A stretch of DNA of 64,000 nt from Wuchereria bancrofti (Eukaryota > Nematoda > Chromadorea > Rhabditida > Onchocercidae), in the NCBI GenBank assembly GCA_005281725.1, contig SSBO01000009.1:12042250-12106249 (forward strand), read 5' to 3'. Shown in pieces: positions 50,701 through 64,000 of the stretch (position 1 is its first letter; each line of letters begins with the position of its first letter). Below the pieces are notes generated by a model, which saw only the letters and a program-made list of their open reading frames with translations, had not been told where the DNA came from and ran no database searches. The position numbers and the translations under genes are program-made.

Positions 50701-50901
50701 GTTTTTTTCGATAGGAGTGCGCAAAAGGTTGAGACGAAAGATGTGCAATACGTACTGGAAAGGCGATATAAGATATTCTTGCCACCGGGTTCCGTTGGTG
50801 GCGTCCAACCAACTGACCGTAATCCATATGTAAAATCTCCGGCAACCGAAGCTCATCGTCAGCGTATGTCGCTCATCAAAAAAGGTATTCAGAAACCGTG
50901 A
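47726..50901 (+). CDS. taf-12: TAF12, TFIID/SAGA histone-fold subunit (7 exons)
   Basis: Exons: 47726-47827, 48299-48386, 48995-49096, 49410-49901, 50007-50173, 50414-50550, 50715-50901; 424 residues, all phases agree. The histone fold begins around residue 314 (LLEKDAMEALIKTVDP), continues with the long central helix (LLQLVEEFVDDVIEQTTRVA) and KHRSAQKVETKDVQYVLERR, which matches the TAF12 KHRKSSTLEVKDVQLHLERQ block, and closes with TEAHRQRMSLIKK as in other TAF12 proteins. TAF12 pairs with TAF4 in TFIID and with ADA1 in SAGA. The first 300 residues are Gln/Met/Pro-rich (mixed CAA/CAG runs in exon 4), as in metazoan coactivators. The acceptor TTTGCAG ends three bases before the ATG. The stop at 50899-50901 gives a GIQKP end; an alternative last exon is possible (see findings). 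Confidence 0.92.
49551..49750 (+). repeat. CAA/CAG (poly-Gln) coding repeat in TAF12 exon 4
   Basis: Imperfect glutamine runs encoded by mixed CAA and CAG, densest near 49616-49680. The complement strand shows a Val-rich open frame that is only a shadow. Confidence 0.85.
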
Positions 50902-51086
50902 GGGGTGAAATTCATGCAAACAAAATAGTTTTGGGAGGAGGAAATTCATGCAAACAAAAAAGTTAAGGGTTTGTGTAACCAAAACTGTCCTACTGTTATG
51001 ACAGTAGCCCCTAACTTGGCTAAGCTTAGAATTTGGCTCACTCTTTCTGGTATGAGAATATAAATTTGTATAATGCAATTTTTTAA

Positions 51087-51092
51087 AATAAA
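51087..51092 (+). terminator. candidate polyadenylation signal AATAAA (TAF12)
   Basis: Canonical hexamer 185 bases after the TAF12 stop. Confidence 0.4.
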
Positions 51093-52110
51093 AATCCAGG
51101 AAACAGCACTGGTATGACCGTCGGAAGCTTTATGTTTCATACTTTTTCATCCTGAGAGTTTACTTCAAAAATTCGGAGTTTAGCCTCTCAGAATTTGGAT
51201 AAAAGAAGCTGGAGGTGGATTAATTAATATACTTGAATTGAGTTTACATTGCTTGAATATACTAGCAAGTTCACGGTTTCTTTCTATAATAGACAGAGTT
51301 CTCAGTTTGAGAGTTCTGTCAAACAATGTGCTTTTTATTGAAATAAAAATCAAAGAGTGAATTCTCAGAAATAGTTCTGAGAAAGTTAAATCTGTACATT
51401 TTCTTCCCATATAATTTGTACATCTTATTCCAGTGCTTGAACTCTCCAGGATTCCGATGATTTTAAATGATTATTTTCCATAAAATGTTAAACTTAGTTT
51501 TTTATCGTAAGATTTAATTAAGTTGTTGATTCTTTCAGTAGTGCTATATTAGTAATTGATGAAAGGTGGTAATGACTCCAGTGGGATAATTGTAACACTA
51601 CTTTCTGTGATATACCAATGCTGTGTTCTGTTTATTCTAACTTTTGTTAATGTTTTTCCATCCTTCTTTCTTGTGATCAATGTTGAACCGCTCTCGTCTC
51701 CGGTTTCCTGTCTTTATGGATGTTTATTCGATTTCTGGTCATTATGTCAGTTTTTTTTGCTTTCAGGAGGTAGAAACTCCCTACTTATCGAATTCGGCTA
51801 GTTTCTATCTGTCATATGTATTTTTTGAGTTTGGAAAGGAATGTACTTATTTTCTGCATTCTTTATCTTTTACTTTTTTCGAGATTACATTTTCTCTGAA
51901 GTATCTGTGAGTGGAAACTAATCCTCGGTTTATTAAATCAACCGGTTCTTGACAAGTTGTTGAAGTTGTAATATAAGAATCCCTTGCATAGCCATGTGGA
52001 GACTGGAAGTTTGCTTATTTTGCGGTGAAGTAACTTTAATGTGTTTCAAAAAATATGCATCACTTTGCTGATGTGATATCACAATTAACATTCTATGTCA
52101 CCTTCCCAAG

Positions 52111-52202
52111 GTTGGTTGGCGCAGCATTACGTTACAATGCTCGGTAAGCTGTATGTGAACTTTGACGCACCAAGCAAGCCGCTACTGAACCTTCGTTTCT
52201 GA
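52111..52202 (+). CDS. orphan exon-like segment, possible alternative last exon of TAF12
   Basis: An open segment of 29 codons (GWLAQHYVTMLGKLYVNFD then APSKPLLNLRF, stop TGA 52200-52202), less AT-rich than its flanks and with balanced codons. It follows CACCTTCCCAAG, a weak acceptor. If TAF12 exon 7 were cut at its AAAAAAG/GTATTC donor (after 50883), the phase fits exactly and the protein would end LIKKGWLAQHY... instead of LIKKGIQKP. Known TAF12 proteins end soon after this Lys pair, which argues for the short form. It may equally be a remnant of something else. Confidence 0.3.
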
Positions 52203-53015
52203 GTTCTCTCGTGGCATGCTGATTTACCCCCCTTCCCCCTTACTTATCTGTTTTCTTGGCATTCTTTCATTCCAGTGAACCATTTGGAAGTATTTTTATT
52301 CATTTGCTTGTGTCTCTGTTTCATTTCTGTTTGGTTTTTCTTATTTGTTTTATTACATTTCTTTAAAAAAAAAAAAGAAAAAAAACCTTCCCAAAAAATT
52401 CTGTTTGCGTGTATTCCCAATGCGAGTCCTCAAACAGCATGGCTGACATGTGTGTTTTTGTCGGAGATCATACAACAGATGTATCTCACTTGAGCAAAAT
52501 AATCTATTTTTCAAAGTCTAAGACAGCGGTACAATAAGGATGCGCAAGGAAATAGTAGAAATCCCCATATCTTAATATGAATAAATTATACTGGTCTATT
52601 GAGCTAAGCTTCATAGGTGCTTACGTTATCACCTTTACAAATGAAATTTCTTCGGCTTTCACAAGACAAGTATTGTATCAATTACATTTACACGAAATAG
52701 AAATATAGCATTTAAATGGATAACATTCTGAATCAGTAGCAAAATACACCACCTTTTGGTGCATCGTAATGCCACTTAGTTGTTACATGATTCTCACACT
52801 TATTAAGCTGCTGAAACGTTCCAATAGCATCAAACACGTGTGTAGAAATCATAGGAGACAAGTTCTTATCAAATTTCTGGGGTTAATCAGATTTCCATTC
52901 AATCAAAATAATATTTCAGGAAGGATATCTCACTATTAACGCGTTTGTTGCAATTGAAAGGTTACAAAGCCTGCATATCCGTAAGAATGGAAAATTTTAG
53001 ACACTCCAACCACAT

Positions 53016-53204
53016 ATGGTCCATCAGTACTGGTCTAGGTACATGGAGAAATGTATTTCAACAAGAAAAATAAAAGATTGGTTATATACAAGTAATGTCC
53101 AAATATCAAAAACAGCTAAATATCTTGGAATTTCCATAAACAAGCAGATCAGCAAGAATAGTAAATACACCCTCAAGAAAAACCAACTTCTGCTAGACAC
53201 ATAA
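53016..53204 (+). pseudogene. decayed non-LTR retrotransposon reverse transcriptase fragment
   Basis: About 60 codons reading ...TRKIKDWLYTSNVQISKTAK then YLGISINKQISKNSKY. The segment V-x-I, four residues, then KYLGISIN resembles the KYLGVTLD signature at the end of the reverse transcriptase domain in Jockey/CR1-type elements, followed by the usual Lys-rich helix. No catalytic YADD is visible upstream and the frame is broken on both sides. It is therefore at best a short dead fragment. The similarity is short and could be accidental. Confidence 0.35.
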
Positions 53205-54193
53205 AAACGAAATTTCATTTCAGACAGCTAAAAATCGGATTTTAGTAAACAGTAGTATAAACGAATTCCCTTGTAACTTTAAATAATTGTACACATTAAA
53301 TGAAACGCTACACTAGATACACTTCACCAGAATAATTTCCGTAAAATTAAAAAAACTTGTTTTCACAACTTTTAACGAGCAAAGGATTTAAATACGACAG
53401 ATAAAGCAAATAGTATTCGCAAGATATAAAATGATAGACAAAGTAAAGTAGTATTTACAAAATATAATAAAAAGATGACGAAGCAAATAGTATTACAAAG
53501 TAATACGCATTCCAGGTAGACATGATCAGAAAGTCACATTTTCAGAAAGTTCCATATGTTGAAATAGTTCCAAAAACTTTATCATATTAATCAGATCCTG
53601 CTTAAAATGTTTGACAACGCGCTATGTCACTGTTTTCGGTTTTATGCGCTTATGCAATCTCACTTTTTTCTCATAACGGTACAGCATCTTAGCGTGGGCG
53701 CGAGTACACGGTACAAGATATTTGTGTCGTCTTACATTAAGTCATTGCTAAAAAAAAAAAATTCAGTGCTATAAATTTCGATATATGGCTTGGCAACCTA
53801 ACTAAGCAATAATTGGTAATGCTACTGCTCATAACCCATTCACACGGTACTTTCTGTAAAATTTAAAACTGCCTATGCAGCCCTCGCTTTTCAATGTTCC
53901 AAAATTACAACTTAGCAAGAAACGCGCAAAACCTAACGAAACAAGTAATCAAGCTACTGAAAGAAAAAAATAAACCTAAGATGCAAAAACGAGAATTTGA
54001 TACAGATCCAAATAATCAAATAAATGATAGAATATATAGATTAACTCCATTAGCGAAATATATTTTAAAGAGGACCACAAATGAAGTTATTAGATTACTA
54101 CTATTAATCTTATGAAATATTATTTAAACCTACTTCAAATTCTGTGTATTTAAAACAAAAAGATTAAGAATTACGGACCTTTCCAAAAAGGTA

Positions 54194-54199
54194 TTTATT
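54194..54199 (-). terminator. candidate polyadenylation signal (HIPK gene)
   Basis: TTTATT on the plus strand, AATAAA on the minus strand. Another copy at 54985-54990 is nearer to the stop. Confidence 0.2.
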
Positions 54200-54284
54200 G
54201 CAAAAATTCAACTACACACATTTCCAACTCAGTTATAAAATAACTGGAACAATGGAAAAAGCGAAAACAAACCAAGAGTGAAAG

Positions 54285-54425
54285 TAAGAATAATAATAGT
54301 AATACTAATATAATAATAATAATAGTAATTATAACAAATAAATAAATAAATAAGCAATAACAATAATGATAATAGTAATAATAATAATACAAAGCAATAA
54401 TCAGAAAAAAATAGTAGCAATAATA
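54285..54425. repeat. imperfect AAT/AATAGT triplet array
   Basis: Runs of AATAAT mixed with AATAGT and TAAATAAA units. It could be the tail of an old retroelement or plain simple sequence. Confidence 0.85.
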
Positions 54426-55231
54426 AGTCAGTAAAGTATTAAATAGAAAGTGAATAAAGAACATTGTCATGCCCTATAATCTTTCATTTTTACTTCTAAG
54501 CTCAGAAGCTGTCTAGAAGCATTTCAAGCTTGAAATAGTACTGTGCAGAAAATGGAACGCAGTACAGTCCATGACAATGATTTTATCCTTCCTTATTCCC
54601 TTTCAACCCTCTGCTGTCCTCCCGCTATTTTGTCAAAAGAATACTTTACTGACCCTTAGATCCTAAATGAGGATATAAACAGTGGGATTTAAAAAATCCT
54701 AGTTGGAAAGATTTAGTGTGCTGTAAGAACGATATGTTCTGCCTTCACACATTATAATATTAGTATGTACTGAATAATGCAAATTAAACGAAGCAAACTG
54801 CATTTGCAGCTGATTAACAATGATTTGAATGCCCTCGGTTAACTAAAGATTCACCTGAGGAAATTTTCGACGCATTACTACGCAACACACTCTTCTTAAA
54901 GCAAACTTTTCCAGAACATTCCGGATCTTAATTAGAAACGCAACTTATTAGTCAATGAATCCTAAAGTACTGTTATATATATAATTTATTTGCAAGAATA
55001 CAGTATCCATATATCGTTTCCCCATTAAAGAGTAATGTGAAGACTTATTTCCAAATACACTCTATTTTTCAATGACCATAATATGGCGGAAATGTAGTAT
55101 TAAGCCTGAAAAGAAAAAAAGACAATACAGCTTGCAAGCGAACTGTTAATGAAAAGTAGTCTAGCAGCTAATCCTACATAATTTTCCGTTTCAATTATTG
55201 CAGGAAGGACACAAAAATAGGTTTAACATAC

Positions 55232-55295
55232 CTTTTTATATTTAATTTCATAATAAGGAAACTTATTTCTATCAAGAAAAGCTATAAAATGGCTC
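55232..55295 (-). CDS. possible alternative 3' exon of the HIPK gene
   Basis: An acceptor TTGTTTCAG and donor AAG/GTATGT bound a 64-base open segment whose phase fits the donor (AC/GTAAGT) that overlaps the TAA stop of the last HIPK exon. Splicing there would remove 53 bases and extend the protein past FATT by TSHFIAFLDRNKF and more. A following stop would come from an exon near 55185. There is no family support for the extra sequence. Confidence 0.25.
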
Positions 55296-55344
55296 CTGAA
55301 ACAATAAACAATTCAAAAGCAGATTAAAGAAGCATATGTATTAC

Positions 55345-62951
<7,607 letters not shown>

Positions 62952-64000
62952 CTGCAACTAGCTAAAAGTTAATCCTACTGGAAATTTCACATAAAATACT
63001 TTTACCTGAACTGACTTGCTAGTTCATAATAATATAGTCTCATTGATCAAACTTGTCATTGTTTGGACACAAGCATTATTAAACAGTAAGAGAGTCATTT
63101 AACAGTAGCATATAAGGGTCGGGTGTTAATGCACTCATAAGCCATCACAGTTTTTTAACAATTGATCTATTAGTGCGGCTATCTGCCTAATGTTAAACAA
63201 TCAACGAGGTACCAATGTGGTTTTAGCTTATTAGCTTATATAGAAATAACCGAAGTATATCCTGAAGTTGCCACTTTCATATCGCATGTTTCCATGTTGG
63301 ATTTCCTGGAAACACCGCTCCTATGTTCCCAAGGCAAGTAACCTGCTGTTCGATATGGAACGAATACCGTGCAAAGAATGTCACATAAACTTCCTCTCTT
63401 CTCACACATTACAGAGAATTTGTAGATGGAGTTTCTCCACGACTTGACAGGACTTTTTCCAACATACTGATAACAGAATATGTGAAGCGTATGCGCGACA
63501 GACATACGACCGTCGGCTTTAATATTAAAGAGCAAAATGATGTCATATATTCAGATTAAAATGACAAAATCAAGTTTAATCGAACAATGTAAAGCGTGCA
63601 TCTAAATGAATCAAGCTCAGTGCTATGAACTGGTGAACCGAAACGTGAGCACAAAATACTGAAAACTGCCGAAACCGTCCAGTCATGCTTGGCGTGTCTG
63701 TATCTCTCAGAGTGTCAGCAATACACATTGAAACAAACATGCAATGAGACATCAATTCAAGCATCACCTATTTCCCAATGTTCTTCCAATGAGAGCCATG
63801 AACGTTATAAGGCATTTCAAGGTTTAGCTTCAATCCTCTTCTACCAAAGCAATCAACAGAAAAAAAAATGTGAAAATTTTCGGAACAAAAGAAAGATACG
63901 GTGAAATAAAACAATACGACTACCACATTTAAAGAAATATGTTAAGTGTTGTAAAATTCCTTGATAAAACTGAACTGAAATCACCAATGTGGCATAGTCA
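62952..64000. other. probable large 5' intron or upstream region of the HIPK gene
   Basis: About 1 kb to the window edge. The segment 63230-63540 is less AT-rich and has a 99-codon minus-strand frame, but nothing resembles a HIPK N-terminus and no frame joins exon 62951 convincingly. I see no other gene here. Confidence 0.5.

Larger units (their letters stand above)
50902..55231. other. spacer between convergent TAF12 and HIPK genes
   Basis: It includes the presumed TAF12 3' UTR (AATAAA at 51087-51092), a phase-compatible orphan exon at 52111-52202, a reverse-transcriptase-like remnant at 53016-53204, a short unclassified frame at 53894-54115 and an AAT array at 54285-54425. A 23-bp direct repeat (GAAATTCATGCAAACAAAA core) lies just after the TAF12 stop. 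The remaining DNA shows nothing coding. Confidence 0.6.

Noticed and set aside
63236..63767. Two minus-strand frames of 63 and 99 codons right of the HIPK exons
   Set aside because: Neither resembles a HIPK N-terminus and no phase-consistent junction to the exon at 62951 was found.

Overview
This window is nuclear DNA from an animal, very probably a nematode and most likely a parasitic clade III (filarial-type) species. The DNA is strongly AT-rich. Genes are broken into many small exons with short TTTCAG-type acceptors, and several first exons have an acceptor a few bases before the ATG, as expected for spliced-leader trans-splicing. The kinase at the right end follows the HIPK/HPK-1 pattern of nematodes. 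There is no bacterial-style gene organisation and no rRNA or tRNA gene that I can recognise. The species call is inference; I could not run searches.

Layout, left to right: (1) 1-4.0 kb is mostly gene-poor AT-rich DNA with one striking 79-nt hairpin (2401-2479) and a possible last exon of an upstream gene near the left edge. (2) 4012-7369, plus strand, is an 11-exon atlastin-family membrane GTPase with one non-canonical intron. (3) 20842-9551, minus strand, is a 4-exon Shisa/WBP1-like membrane protein (signal peptide, Cys-rich ectodomain, one membrane helix, C-terminal PPPY) spread over 11.3 kb by long introns. (4) 20.9-33.2 kb is gene-poor with simple repeats and one GC-rich anomalous patch. 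(5) 34482-33267, minus strand, is a small single-pass, probably mitochondrial, protein. It is head-to-head with (6) 36485-37519, plus strand, a small RING-H2/coiled-coil protein; a CRE site and two CCAAT boxes lie between them. (7) 42114-46359, plus strand, is an 11-exon SLC17-type transporter with an apparent one-base frameshift in a poly-A run of exon 2. (8) 47726-50901, plus strand, is TAF12 (TFIID/SAGA histone-fold subunit) with a long glutamine-rich N-terminus. (9) From 62951 down to 55345, minus strand, is a HIPK-family kinase (hpk-1-like) whose N-terminus is not found in the window. TAF12 and the kinase converge on a 4.4-kb spacer that holds a decayed reverse-transcriptase-like fragment.

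The genes do not form one pathway: membrane shaping (atlastin), receptor or trafficking adaptor (Shisa-like), mitochondrion, ubiquitin ligation, anion transport, basal transcription and stress-kinase signalling. All exon chains given here were joined by hand using codon phase, splice sites and protein-family sense. I saw no convincing new multi-gene system. The best leads are the hairpin at 2401, the atypical splice sites in the atlastin and HIPK genes, the poly-A frameshift, and several phase-compatible extra exons.
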